Shown: positions 26,795-36,284 of the stretch, piece by piece
How positions within the stretch are numbered: the first letter of the stretch is position 1
How the letters are laid out: every line of letters starts with the position of its first letter
Source of the DNA: Pseudomonas jinjuensis
GTDB taxonomy: Bacteria; Pseudomonadota; Gammaproteobacteria; Pseudomonadales; Pseudomonadaceae
Assembly: GCF_900103845.1 (NCBI RefSeq)
Contig: NZ_FNIJ01000005.1
Location: 124,001 to 188,000 of the forward strand
DNA length: 64,000 bases
Direction: 5' to 3'
The notes under the pieces: generated by a model
What the model saw: only the letters and a program-made list of their open reading frames with translations
Database searches by the model: none
What the model was told of the DNA's origin: nothing
Position numbers and translations under genes: made by a program

Positions 26795-28258
26795 CTACGA
26801 ATTGCCGGCATCGCGGGCCTTGCGGCCTGCCGGCAGCGTCGCGCTGGAAGGGTCCTCGACCTGGCCGGACGGATCGGGCTCGGCCTTGCCGGGGCCTTCC
26901 GTGCCGCAGGAATCCCCCTGCGCATCGGGTTGCGGAACGCCGGCCCGGCGCGCCTTGCCGCCCGCCGGCAGGGTGGCGCTGTCGGGGTCCTCCGCCTGCC
27001 CGGACGGATCGGGCCGGTTCTCGTCGTGGATGATTTCCTCCGTCCCTTCCACATCGCCCCCGCTGCCCGACGGCTTCTGCGGCTGCAGTTCCACCTTGAT
27101 CCAGCCACTGTCACGCCGGTCGAACGCCTTGAAGGCTTCGATGGCATCGCCCATGGGCTTGATCTGGGTGAGGATCTTCGCCGGGTCGATGCGTCCGGCC
27201 TGGATCATCTCGATCAGCGTCGGGATGTAGCGGCGGTGGTGGCAGTTGCCCATGTTGACGGTGAGGTTCTTGTTCATCGCCGCGCCGATGGGGAAGCGCC
27301 GCGCCTGCTGCGGATAGACGCCGATGATGCCGAGGGTGCCGGCCTTGGCCAGCGCCTCCACCGCCCAGCTCAGCGCCTGGCTGGGGGCATTGCCCGGCTG
27401 CCAGTTGGCGCCGTCCGGGCTGGTTTCGGGGGCGACTTCGGCCACTTCCTCGCTGGAGCCGCCGTCGCCGTGGCAGGGGCACTCGGCGTCCACGCCCACC
27501 GCGTCTATGGCGCGATCGACGCCGATGCCGCTGGTCAGCCGGCGCAGCGTCTGCACCGGGTCCTCCTCGTCGAAATTGATGACTTCCGCGCCCTGCTGCC
27601 GGGCCATGCGCAGGCGGTCGTCATGCCGGTCGACGGCGAAGACCCGCGCCGCGCCCATCAGCCTCGCGCTGGCGATGGCGAACTGGCCCACCGGGCCGCA
27701 GCCGAACACCGCCACCGTGTCCCCCGGGGTGACCTCGGCCAGGCTGGCGCCGAAGTAGCCGGTGGGGAAGATGTCGGAGAGCAGGATCGCCTGGTCGTCG
27801 CTGATGTCGCTGGGCAGCCTGACCAAGCCGATGTTGGCGTGGGGTATCCGCGCCATCTCCGCCTGCAGGCCGTCGAACGGGCCGGTCATGGCGGGGCCGC
27901 CATAGAAGGCGGTGCCGGCGTCCTTGCCGTTGGGGTTGGCGTCGTCGCATTGCGCGTAGTAGCCGGCCCGGCAGTAGGAGCAGTTGCCGCAGGCGATGGT
28001 GGAGGGCACCACGACACGATCGCCGACTTCCAGGTTGCGCACGTCCTCGCCGAGCTTCTCGACTATGCCTACGCCCTCGTGGCCGAGGATGGTGCCCTTC
28101 TGCATGCCGCTCACCGTGCCGCGCACGAAGTGCAGGTCGGTGCCGCAGATGGCGGATGCGGTCAGGCGGATGATGGCGTCGGTGGGCGCCTGGAGAACGG
28201 GATCGGGGACTTCATCGAGACGGATGTCCCCCACGTCATGAAAAACCACGGCTTTCAT
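26795..28258 (-). CDS. Zinc-dependent alcohol dehydrogenase with repetitive C-terminal tail
   Basis: 487 aa, about 90-100 longer than usual MDR enzymes. Catalytic zinc: CGTDLH (Cys38) and GHE; structural zinc: CGNCSYCRAGYYAQC; Rossmann motif VAVFGCGPVGQFA. A Cys/acidic insert (ECPCHGDGG...) lies in the cofactor domain. After the normal end (about SGWIKVELQ) comes an 85-residue Gly/Pro/Asp-rich tail with an internal duplication: PDPSGQAEDPDSATLPAG and PDPSGQVEDPSSATLPAG. Homologues sit in the P. aeruginosa ku/katE stress island. It oxidises an alcohol or detoxifies an aldehyde; the substrate is unknown. Confidence 0.9.
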   Translation of the reverse strand: MKAVVFHDVGDIRLDEVPDPVLQAPTDAIIRLTASAICGTDLHFVRGTVSGMQKGTILGHEGVGIVEKLGEDVRNLEVGDRVVVPSTIACGNCSYCRAGYYAQCDDANPNGKDAGTAFYGGPAMTGPFDGLQAEMARIPHANIGLVRLPSDISDDQAILLSDIFPTGYFGASLAEVTPGDTVAVFGCGPVGQFAIASARLMGAARVFAVDRHDDRLRMARQQGAEVINFDEEDPVQTLRRLTSGIGVDRAIDAVGVDAECPCHGDGGSSEEVAEVAPETSPDGANWQPGNAPSQALSWAVEALAKAGTLGIIGVYPQQARRFPIGAAMNKNLTVNMGNCHHRRYIPTLIEMIQAGRIDPAKILTQIKPMGDAIEAFKAFDRRDSGWIKVELQPQKPSGSGGDVEGTEEIIHDENRPDPSGQAEDPDSATLPAGGKARRAGVPQPDAQGDSCGTEGPGKAEPDPSGQVEDPSSATLPAGRKARDAGNS

Positions 28259-28394
28259 ACTCGGTTCCTCTGGCTGTCCGGTCGTGCGATGGGTGCAGGC
28301 CGCCCGGAGGCGGCCCCATGCTTGTTCCGACTGGGAGGGGAAGACGAGGGTTCAGGGTTTTTGACAGAGTAGCGGGGAACGGGCCGGGGGATTT

Positions 28395-28515
28395 TGTAGG
28401 AGCCAGCAAGCTGACTCCTACAGGTCGACGCTGCACCCGTAGGAGCGAGCTTGCTCGCGAATCCTGTGCAGGAGCGGGCCATGCCCGCGACCGCGCGCAT
28501 GGCGCGCTCCTGCGA
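28395..28515. repeat. Cluster of three REP elements
   Basis: Consecutive palindromes: GTAGGAGCCAGCAAGCTGACT (from about 28397), then a GTAGGAGCGAGCTTGCTCGC element (28439-28460), then CAGGAGCGGGCCATGCCCGC with a GCGCATGGCGCGCTCCTGC partner. They lie between the alcohol dehydrogenase and CBS genes. Confidence 0.8.
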
Positions 28516-28524
28516 AAGGCGCCG

Positions 28525-28938
28525 TCAATGCATCTGCGCCACCCCGCGCAGCAGGTTGGCGCTGACCTTGTCGTGGTTGCAGGTGGCGAAGTTGGCCAGG
28601 GAGACGATGCCCACCAGGCGCTTGTCGCGGTTCACCACCGGCAGGCGGCGTTTCTCCAGCTGGGCCATGTTCTTCGCCACGTGGTCGATCTCCTCGTCGT
28701 CGTGGCAGTAGCAGATTTCCTCGCTCATCACTTCGCTCACCGGCGTGCTCATGTTCAGGCCGTCCGCCACGGCGCGTATGACGATGTCGCGGTCGGTGAC
28801 CATCCCGGTCATGCGGTCGTTCTCGCCGATCACCAGCGAGCCGATGTCGGCCTGGCGCATCAGCAGCGCGGCTTCCTGCAGGGTGGTATCCGGGCTGATG
28901 GTGCGGACTTCGCGGCTCATGATTTCGCTGACTTTCAT
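28525..28938 (-). CDS. CBS-domain protein
   Basis: 137 aa comprising a pair of CBS domains (about 1-60: VSEIMSREVRTISPDTTL ... GMVTDRDIVIRAVA; about 68-125: VSEVMSEEICYCHDDEEI ... GIVSLANFAT). Such pairs form a Bateman module that binds adenine nucleotides. No enzymatic or membrane domain is fused, so it presumably regulates another protein. It is upstream on the same strand as the alcohol dehydrogenase and divergent from katE (191 nt between starts). Confidence 0.93.
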   Translation of the reverse strand: MKVSEIMSREVRTISPDTTLQEAALLMRQADIGSLVIGENDRMTGMVTDRDIVIRAVADGLNMSTPVSEVMSEEICYCHDDEEIDHVAKNMAQLEKRRLPVVNRDKRLVGIVSLANFATCNHDKVSANLLRGVAQMH

Positions 28939-29129
28939 CGTGCATCTCCCGTGTCTGGGGTTGAGGTACGCAGCTTTAGAAAGGCGGGGGAAAGGGGAGT
29001 TCGAGTTGGTTGACTGGCGTCTGCGACGGCCGTTGCGCTGCAGCGCAGCCGCAGAAAACAGTTCGAACCCAAGGGCGGCCCGGGCTCTCAGAACTCCAGA
29101 GCATTCGCCTGGAAAGAGGAGACGGCCCG

Positions 29130-31268
<2,139 letters not shown>

Positions 31269-31768
31269 TTCGAGGAGCACGCCATCCCATCAGCGCGGCT
31301 TGGTCGGCGAATGAAGCGTTCCGCTTCATTCGCCCTACGTGCAGGAGCACGCCATGCGTGCGAATCGCGGGCATGGCCCGCTCCTGCACAGAGTCGCGCG
31401 CCGCCCCTGAAGCACGCACAGAACTTGTAGGAGCCAGCTTGCTGGCGATTGCCGTGTTCTCCTTCCACGCCGACGTTGAGGGAAAAACTGGATCGCCAGC
31501 AAGAACTAGGTGTCCCCCTGGCTCCTACAGGTATGGCGTCAAGCGAGCCATGAGCAGCCACGTAGGGCGCATAGCGCGCCAGCGCTATCCGCCATCCCAT
31601 CGGCGTGGCCTGGTCGGCGGATGAAGCGTTCCGCTTCATTCGCCCTACACCAGCGATTGGCCATGGCGCGAGACAGTTGCTCCTACGGTTCGCCGGACCT
31701 CGAATAACCTGAACTTCCCCGCACCCGGCCGCTTCCATAGGAAAGGCGCCGCTGCGAGGAGGATCGCC
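31269..31768. other. Intergenic region, almost filled by REP-class elements
   Basis: 500 nt with no gene. It contains two copies of a GAATGAAGCGTTCCGCTTCA palindrome element (about 31309 and 31622) and CAGGAGCACGCCATGCGTGC with a GGGCATGGCCCGCTCCTGC partner (31343-31389). A REPIN variant (31424-31531) and GTAGGGCGCATAGCGCGCC (about 31562) complete the set. The promoter for the next gene must lie in the last about 100 nt. Confidence 0.75.
31424..31531. repeat. REPIN with 14-nt insertion in right arm
   Basis: Left arm 31424-31448, spacer 31449-31492 nearly identical to that of the 8511-8604 element, right arm 31493-31531 split by AACTAGGTGTCCCC at 31504-31517. It combines the spacer of one copy with the insertion of another. 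Confidence 0.88.
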
Positions 31769-32284
31769 ATGGTCACCCTGGACCCCGAGGAAAGCAGGGA
31801 ACGGCAGGTTCCCGTACGGGAGAACCTGCGCATCCAGCGCGTGCACTGGGGCATCGAGCGCATCGGTTTCGTGATCCTGCTGGCGCTGATGCTGCTGACC
31901 CTGCTCGGGCTGTTCTCCCGGGGCTGGCTGAGCCACGTGCATGCGCAGACGGCGTCGGGCGGCTTGGAGCTGGAGTACCAGCGCTTCCTGCGCAATGGCG
32001 CCACTTCGAGCCTGGTCCTCACCGTACGCGGCGAGGCGGGGAAGGAGGCGGACGTGCGCATCGCCGGCGCATTCCTCCAGGGCGTCACGGTGGAAGGCCT
32101 GGTGCCGCAGCCCGCCGCCAGCTCCAGCCACGAGGAAACCGGCATCGCCCTGCGCCTGAAGCCGGACGCCAATGGCCGCGCCCAGGTGCACCTGGCGCTG
32201 CGCAGCGATGGCCTCGGGCACTACGCGTCACGGGTGCTCGCCAATGGCGAGAGCCTGGAGCTGAACCAGTTCATCTATCCCTGA
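31769..32284 (+). CDS. Membrane-anchored hypothetical protein
   Basis: 171 aa with GAGGAGGATCGCC before ATG 31769. A charged N-terminal cytoplasmic stretch of about 30 residues is followed by one membrane span (FVILLALMLLTLLGLFS, about 35-52) and a periplasmic beta-rich domain. It is immediately upstream (10 nt) of a DUF421 gene, so the pair is an operon. I recognise no catalytic motif. Probably an envelope partner of the DUF421 protein. Confidence 0.7.
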   Translation: MVTLDPEESRERQVPVRENLRIQRVHWGIERIGFVILLALMLLTLLGLFSRGWLSHVHAQTASGGLELEYQRFLRNGATSSLVLTVRGEAGKEADVRIAGAFLQGVTVEGLVPQPAASSSHEETGIALRLKPDANGRAQVHLALRSDGLGHYASRVLANGESLELNQFIYP

Positions 32285-32294
32285 GGATTCCACC

Positions 32295-32741
32295 ATGGAC
32301 GCCGTACTGCGAGCCGCCGCCCTCTACCTGACCCTGCTGGTGATCTTCAGGATCGCCGGGCGCCAGTCGCTGTCGGAACTCACGGTGTTCGATTTCGTCC
32401 TGCTGCTGATCATCAGCGAGGCGACCCAGCAGGCGCTGCTGGGCAACGACTTCTCGCTGACCAACGCGGTGCTGGTGATCGGCACGCTGATCGCCATCGA
32501 CATGAGCCTGTCGCTGGTCAAGCGCCGCTGGCCGGTGGTCGACCTGTGGCTGGAAGGCGCGCCGCTGATCGTGCTGGAACACGGCGTGCCGCTGGAAAGC
32601 CGACTGAAGGCGGCGCGGCTGGGCGTCGAGGACATCCTCGAATCGGCGCGGGAGAAGCACGGCCTGGAGCGGCTCGACCAGATCAGCTACGCCATCCTCG
32701 AGAAGAACGGCAAGATTTCGATCATTCCCGCGTCCGGCTAG
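32295..32741 (+). CDS. DUF421 (YetF-like) membrane protein
   Basis: 148 aa. The N-terminal membrane segments (ALYLTLLVIFRIAGRQSLSE; FDFVLLLIISEATQQALLG; LVIGTLIAIDMSLS) and the C-terminal soluble DUF421 domain (KAARLGVEDILESAREKHG) match the YetF family, slightly short. Function unknown; homologues are linked with stress and spore/envelope proteins. Its stop codon overlaps that of the convergent gene at 32738 within a CTAG palindrome. Confidence 0.85.
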   Translation: MDAVLRAAALYLTLLVIFRIAGRQSLSELTVFDFVLLLIISEATQQALLGNDFSLTNAVLVIGTLIAIDMSLSLVKRRWPVVDLWLEGAPLIVLEHGVPLESRLKAARLGVEDILESAREKHGLERLDQISYAILEKNGKISIIPASG

Positions 32742-32956
32742 GCGCGCCGGCGGATCTTCTTCTCCGACACTTCCCGGGCATGGACGCGCAGGATGGTCGA
32801 ATCCTGGCGCAGCGTATCGATGTTCTTGCGCAGCAGGCGGGAGATTTCCTCGTCCTCCAGTTGCTGAGCCGCCGCATTCATCGCCAGGCAGGCGACCTCG
32901 ATATTGATCGCGGCATCCCGCAGGGCACGGAGCAGGCGTTCGTTGGTCTTGTTCAT
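32738..32956 (-). CDS. Small helical hypothetical protein, 72 aa
   Basis: MNKTNERLLRALRDAAINIE... is helical and mixed-charge throughout, with no membrane span; basic C-terminus (KKIRRRA). The stop (32738-32740) overlaps the DUF421 stop on the other strand. The gap to the next gene upstream on this strand is 16 nt, so the two are probably one short operon. Not recognised. Confidence 0.65.
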   Translation of the reverse strand: MNKTNERLLRALRDAAINIEVACLAMNAAAQQLEDEEISRLLRKNIDTLRQDSTILRVHAREVSEKKIRRRA

Positions 32957-32972
32957 CCGGGCCTCCCCGCCG

Positions 32973-33197
32973 TCACTTGCCGTGTTCCGGAGAGCTGGGC
33001 CCGCGACCGTGGCCGCGCGGCCCGGCGATGCCCCAGCAGATCAGCCCGAGTACGGGAAACAGGGAAATGCCCAGCGCCCACAGCGACTTGGTGCCCACCG
33101 ACTTGTCGCTGCGGAAGACGCTGATGATCGCCCAGACGTCCACCAGGACGATGATCCCGGCGACGGCGATCCAGAAATATATGGCGAGGTCTGTCAT
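32973..33197 (-). CDS. Small membrane protein, PLDc_N-like
   Basis: 74 aa. Two membrane segments (IYFWIAVAGIIVLVDVWAII and LWALGISLFPVLGLICWGIAG) with the pattern of the N-terminal domain of cardiolipin synthase-like proteins (VFRSDKSVGTKSLWAL). It stands alone, without a phospholipase domain. Followed by the 72-aa gene on the same strand. Confidence 0.75.
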   Translation of the reverse strand: MTDLAIYFWIAVAGIIVLVDVWAIISVFRSDKSVGTKSLWALGISLFPVLGLICWGIAGPRGHGRGPSSPEHGK

Positions 33198-33322
33198 GAC
33201 GAGCGCTCCGTGTTGGCTGCCTGCGCTATCCGCGCATCACGGTCGGTAGAAGGGAAGGGCGTTGGGGAAGTTCAAGGAAAGTGCCGGGGATGCCTTGCGC
33301 CGTCGCCGCCGGGGCGCCCGGC

Positions 33323-34060
33323 TCATTGACCCAGCTCCTCGTGATAGTCCGATTCGCCCTGGCGCCAGTAGGCGGCTATGCGCATGGCCTCCTTGGGATG
33401 GCCCTTGCCCTGGGTGAGCAGGCTGCGCACGCGGACCATGCTGGCAGCCTCGCCGGCGCCCCAGGCGAAGCCTTCGCCGGCGGGAAGCCGCAGCGCTTCG
33501 GCGGCGGCGAGCAAGTCGCCGGTGCTGTCCAGCCAGCGCAGGTCGAGGTCGGCGGCGCTGGCGAAGTCGCGGCGGTCGGCCGCTTCCACCTGCAGCAGGG
33601 CGATGGCGCGCGTGCCGGCCGGCATTTCCTCCAGGCGGCGGTGCACGGCGGGCAGGCCGGTGGCGTCGGCGATGAACAGGTGCCAGGCGAAATCCAGCGG
33701 CACGATCATCGAACCGCGCGGGCCGCCGATTACGGCGCGGCCGCCGACCTGCGCCCGTTCCGCCCACTGGCAGGCCTTGCCGTCGCCGTGCAGGGCGAAC
33801 TCGACGGTCAGCTCGCGCGCCTGGGCGTCGAATCGGCGCGGGGTGTAGTCGCGGCGGATCTCGGTGCCGTCGGCATCGGTGAAGATGAACTTGATGTGAT
33901 CGTCGAAACCGGCGGAAACGAAGCCGTCCAGCGCCTCGCCGGCGAAGGTGAGGCTGACGAAATGCGGGCTGACCTGCTCGCGTCGAACGATTTCCACGTC
34001 ACGCATGCGCAGCTCGTGACGGACCCGCTGCACGCGGCGTTGGGGAGTGGCCTGGGTCAT
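33323..34060 (-). CDS. Siderophore-interacting protein (FAD-binding ferric reductase)
   Basis: 245 aa. An N-terminal FAD-binding beta-barrel (residues about 15-115, with RRDYTPRRFDAQARELTVEF) and a C-terminal NAD(P)H-binding SIP domain (HLFIADATGLPAVHRRLEEM; FAWGAGEAASMVR). The family reduces ferric siderophores in the cytoplasm to release iron. It is divergent from a MarR-family gene; the 76-nt spacer holds two inverted repeats, so MarR control is likely (inferred). Confidence 0.92.
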   Translation of the reverse strand: MTQATPQRRVQRVRHELRMRDVEIVRREQVSPHFVSLTFAGEALDGFVSAGFDDHIKFIFTDADGTEIRRDYTPRRFDAQARELTVEFALHGDGKACQWAERAQVGGRAVIGGPRGSMIVPLDFAWHLFIADATGLPAVHRRLEEMPAGTRAIALLQVEAADRRDFASAADLDLRWLDSTGDLLAAAEALRLPAGEGFAWGAGEAASMVRVRSLLTQGKGHPKEAMRIAAYWRQGESDYHEELGQ

Positions 34061-34079
34061 GCTGGCTCTCTTGCTCTAT

Positions 34080-34096
34080 GGTTGATAATATCAACC
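34080..34096. promoter_or_regulatory. Probable MarR operator 1
   Basis: GGTTGATAATATCAACC: perfect inverted repeat GGTTGAT/ATCAACC with a 3-nt spacer, 19 nt upstream of the siderophore-interacting protein start and inside the divergent promoter region. Confidence 0.75.
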
Positions 34097-34111
34097 ATAA
34101 TAAGAATCACT

Positions 34112-34128
34112 AGTTGATAAAGTCAACC
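34112..34128. promoter_or_regulatory. Probable MarR operator 2
   Basis: AGTTGATAAAGTCAACC: same geometry as operator 1 with two mismatched positions; centre 32 bp from the first (about three helical turns) and 9 nt upstream of the marR start, so autoregulation is expected. Confidence 0.7.
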
Positions 34129-34136
34129 GTATAGCC

Positions 34137-34568
34137 ATGAATAGCGCCGACGACGTCTTCGAAGCCATCCACTCCGTCATGCACCTGTACCGCTCCCGGC
34201 AGTACCGCGACCTTCGCGACGGACCTCATGAACTGACCCACATGGAATTCAAGGTGCTGAACTTCTTCGCCCGGCATCCCGGCGGCACCCAGCGCGACCT
34301 GGTGGAGCACAGTGGCCGTGACAAGGCGCAGATCACCCGGCTGATCCAGGGCCTGAAGGCCAAGGCGCTGCTGGAGGCGGTGGTCGACGAGGAGGACAAG
34401 CGCTTCCAGCGCATGTACCTGACTGCCGCCGGGATCGAGGTGCAGGGTTTCGTGCAACGGCAGGGCAGGCGACTTTCGAAGGTGGCGGTGAAAGGCCTGA
34501 GCGAGACGGAGTGCGCGCAGCTGCAGGGGCTGCTGGAGCGGGTGAAGGCTAATCTGCAGGGGGATTGA
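34137..34568 (+). CDS. MarR-family transcriptional regulator
   Basis: 143 aa. Winged-helix core: LTHMEFKVLNFFARHPGGTQ, recognition helix region GRDKAQITRLIQGLKAKALL, wing EDKRFQRMYLTAAG. Flanking helices for dimerisation. It is divergent from the siderophore-interacting protein gene, with two operators between them, so it probably represses both. Ligand unknown; iron or a siderophore-related molecule would fit. Confidence 0.93.
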   Translation: MNSADDVFEAIHSVMHLYRSRQYRDLRDGPHELTHMEFKVLNFFARHPGGTQRDLVEHSGRDKAQITRLIQGLKAKALLEAVVDEEDKRFQRMYLTAAGIEVQGFVQRQGRRLSKVAVKGLSETECAQLQGLLERVKANLQGD

Positions 34569-34645
34569 GATTCGCTGCCGATCGGTTTGAACATGCCCGG
34601 GGGCCGGCAGTCCATGTCATGAGCGTTCATTCAGGCGAGGTGGCC

Positions 34646-35212
34646 ATGTCCCGTTCACAGAAACAACGCATGCTCGTCGGCGAACCCTATATCGCCGACT
34701 GCACCGAGCTCGCCGCGGACGCGGCGCGGGCGGCGCGCTGGATGCAGGACTACAACGCTTCGCTCGCGTCCTCGCCGGAGGAACGCCTCGCCATGCTGCG
34801 GGAACTGTTCGGCGAAGTGGGCGAGGGGGTGAATATCCGTCCGCCGTTCCACTGCGACTACGGCTGCAACATCCGGGTCGGCAGCAGGGTTTTCATGAAC
34901 TTCAACTGCATCATCCTCGACGTGAACCCGGTGACCATCGGCGACGGCACCCAGGTCGGCCCCGGAGTGCAGATCCTCACCGCGGACCATCCGCGCGATC
35001 CTGTCCTGAGATCGCAGATGTGGGAGTCCGGCAAGCCGGTGTCCATCGGCTCGAACGTGTGGATTGGCGCGGGGGCGCTGATACTGCCCGGCGTGACCAT
35101 TGGCGACGATGCAATCGTGGGGGCGGGCAGCGTGGTCACCCGCGACGTGGAGGCTGGTGCGACGGTGATGGGCAACCCGGCGCGGATACGCAGTCCCATG
35201 CCGGTCGAATAG
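34646..35212 (+). CDS. Sugar O-acetyltransferase (maltose acetyltransferase/NodL-like)
   Basis: 188 aa from ATG 34646 (CAGGCGAGGTGG upstream); an in-frame ATG at 34565 would sit at the end of marR. Opening KQRMLVGEPYIADCTEL is the Mac domain; then left-handed hexapeptide repeats (VFMNFNCIILDVNPVTIGDG; VWIGAGALILPGVTIGDDAI) with the catalytic His in ILTADHP. Transfers acetyl from acetyl-CoA to a sugar hydroxyl. It starts about 78 nt after marR; co-transcription is possible. Confidence 0.92.
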   Translation: MSRSQKQRMLVGEPYIADCTELAADAARAARWMQDYNASLASSPEERLAMLRELFGEVGEGVNIRPPFHCDYGCNIRVGSRVFMNFNCIILDVNPVTIGDGTQVGPGVQILTADHPRDPVLRSQMWESGKPVSIGSNVWIGAGALILPGVTIGDDAIVGAGSVVTRDVEAGATVMGNPARIRSPMPVE

Positions 35213-35291
35213 TTTCCGCGCGGTACCAAAGCGCGGATCGGGCCTCTAATATGACGTGTCAGTCCAACCACCGGGTCGAGAGCGATTCTCC

Positions 35292-36200
35292 GTGAAAATT
35301 CAACCACTTCCGCCGCTCAACAGCCTGCTCGCCTTCGAAGCGGCCGCCCGCCACCTGAGTTTCACGCTCGCCGCCAGGGAGCTGAACGTCACCCAGGGCG
35401 CGATCAGCCGTCAGGTGCGGCTGCTGGAGGATTATCTCGGCAAGACGCTGTTCGAGCGGACGACCCGCACCATCAACCTGACCCCGACCGGCGCCCAGTA
35501 CTACGAGACGGTGCGCGACTGCCTGCAGCAGCTGGCGCGTTCCACCGGGGAGATTCGCCAGTGGCGGGGCAACCAGCAGGTGACGGTGGCGACCAGCACG
35601 GCGATGGCATCGCTCTGGCTGCTGCCCAAGGTGGCGGAGTTCCAGAGCCAGCACGAGGAGATCGATCTGCGGATCATCGCCCTCGACCATGTGAAGGACC
35701 ATTCCCGGCTCGATTGCGACCTGGCGCTGTACTACTGCAGTTCGCCGCCGAAGGAGATGGAGGTCACGCCGCTGTTCTCCGAGGAGATCTTTCTGGTCTG
35801 TAGTCCGGCCTATCTGGCGAAGAACCCGCAGTTGGCGTCGGTCGAGGGGCTGTCCGGCTGCACCTGGCTGTGGCTGGAGGATTCGCAGCGCGACTGGGTC
35901 GGCTGGCCGGAGTGGTTCAGGCGCATCGGCCACGAGCCGCTGACGCCGAAGCACCGGATCAACATCAACAGCTACGGCATGCTGATCCAGTCGGCGATCA
36001 GCGGGCAGGGCGTGGCGCTGGCGTGGAACCGGCTGGTCGACGATGCGCTGAGTACCGGTGCGCTGGTCCGGCCGAACGATGCCGTGCTGCGCACGGACGC
36101 GACCTTCTGCCTGCTGGAACCGCTCAGCGGGCACGGGCGGCGGCAGAGCGTCAGGCTGTTCCGCGACTGGCTGATGGGACATCCGTCGGTGCGCGGATAG
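35292..36200 (+). CDS. LysR-family regulator (GcvA-like)
   Basis: 302 aa from GTG 35292 (a possible alternative start is at 35256). The HTH region LNSLLAFEAAARHLSFTLAARELNVTQGAISR is split here as LNSLLAFEAAARHLSF and ELNVTQGAISRQVRLLE, typical of the GcvA/AmpR subgroup. The effector domain includes TSTAMASLWLLPKVAEF. It ends next to a bidirectional terminator and points at the BCCT gene, so its target is not obvious; the amine-catabolic locus downstream is one candidate. Confidence 0.9.
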   Translation: MKIQPLPPLNSLLAFEAAARHLSFTLAARELNVTQGAISRQVRLLEDYLGKTLFERTTRTINLTPTGAQYYETVRDCLQQLARSTGEIRQWRGNQQVTVATSTAMASLWLLPKVAEFQSQHEEIDLRIIALDHVKDHSRLDCDLALYYCSSPPKEMEVTPLFSEEIFLVCSPAYLAKNPQLASVEGLSGCTWLWLEDSQRDWVGWPEWFRRIGHEPLTPKHRININSYGMLIQSAISGQGVALAWNRLVDDALSTGALVRPNDAVLRTDATFCLLEPLSGHGRRQSVRLFRDWLMGHPSVRG

Positions 36201-36223
36201 ACGATTTTCGAAAGCCTTGAACG

Positions 36224-36258
36224 ACCAACGCCGCCGGCTTGTGGCCGGCGGCGTTGGT
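36224..36258. terminator. Bidirectional terminator hairpin
   Basis: ACCAACGCCGCCGGC pairs with GCCGGCGGCGTTGGT around the loop TTGTG: a perfect 15-bp stem between convergent LysR and BCCT genes. Confidence 0.85.
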
Positions 36259-36284
36259 GCTGTCAGGTGGCTGAATCGCCAAGG

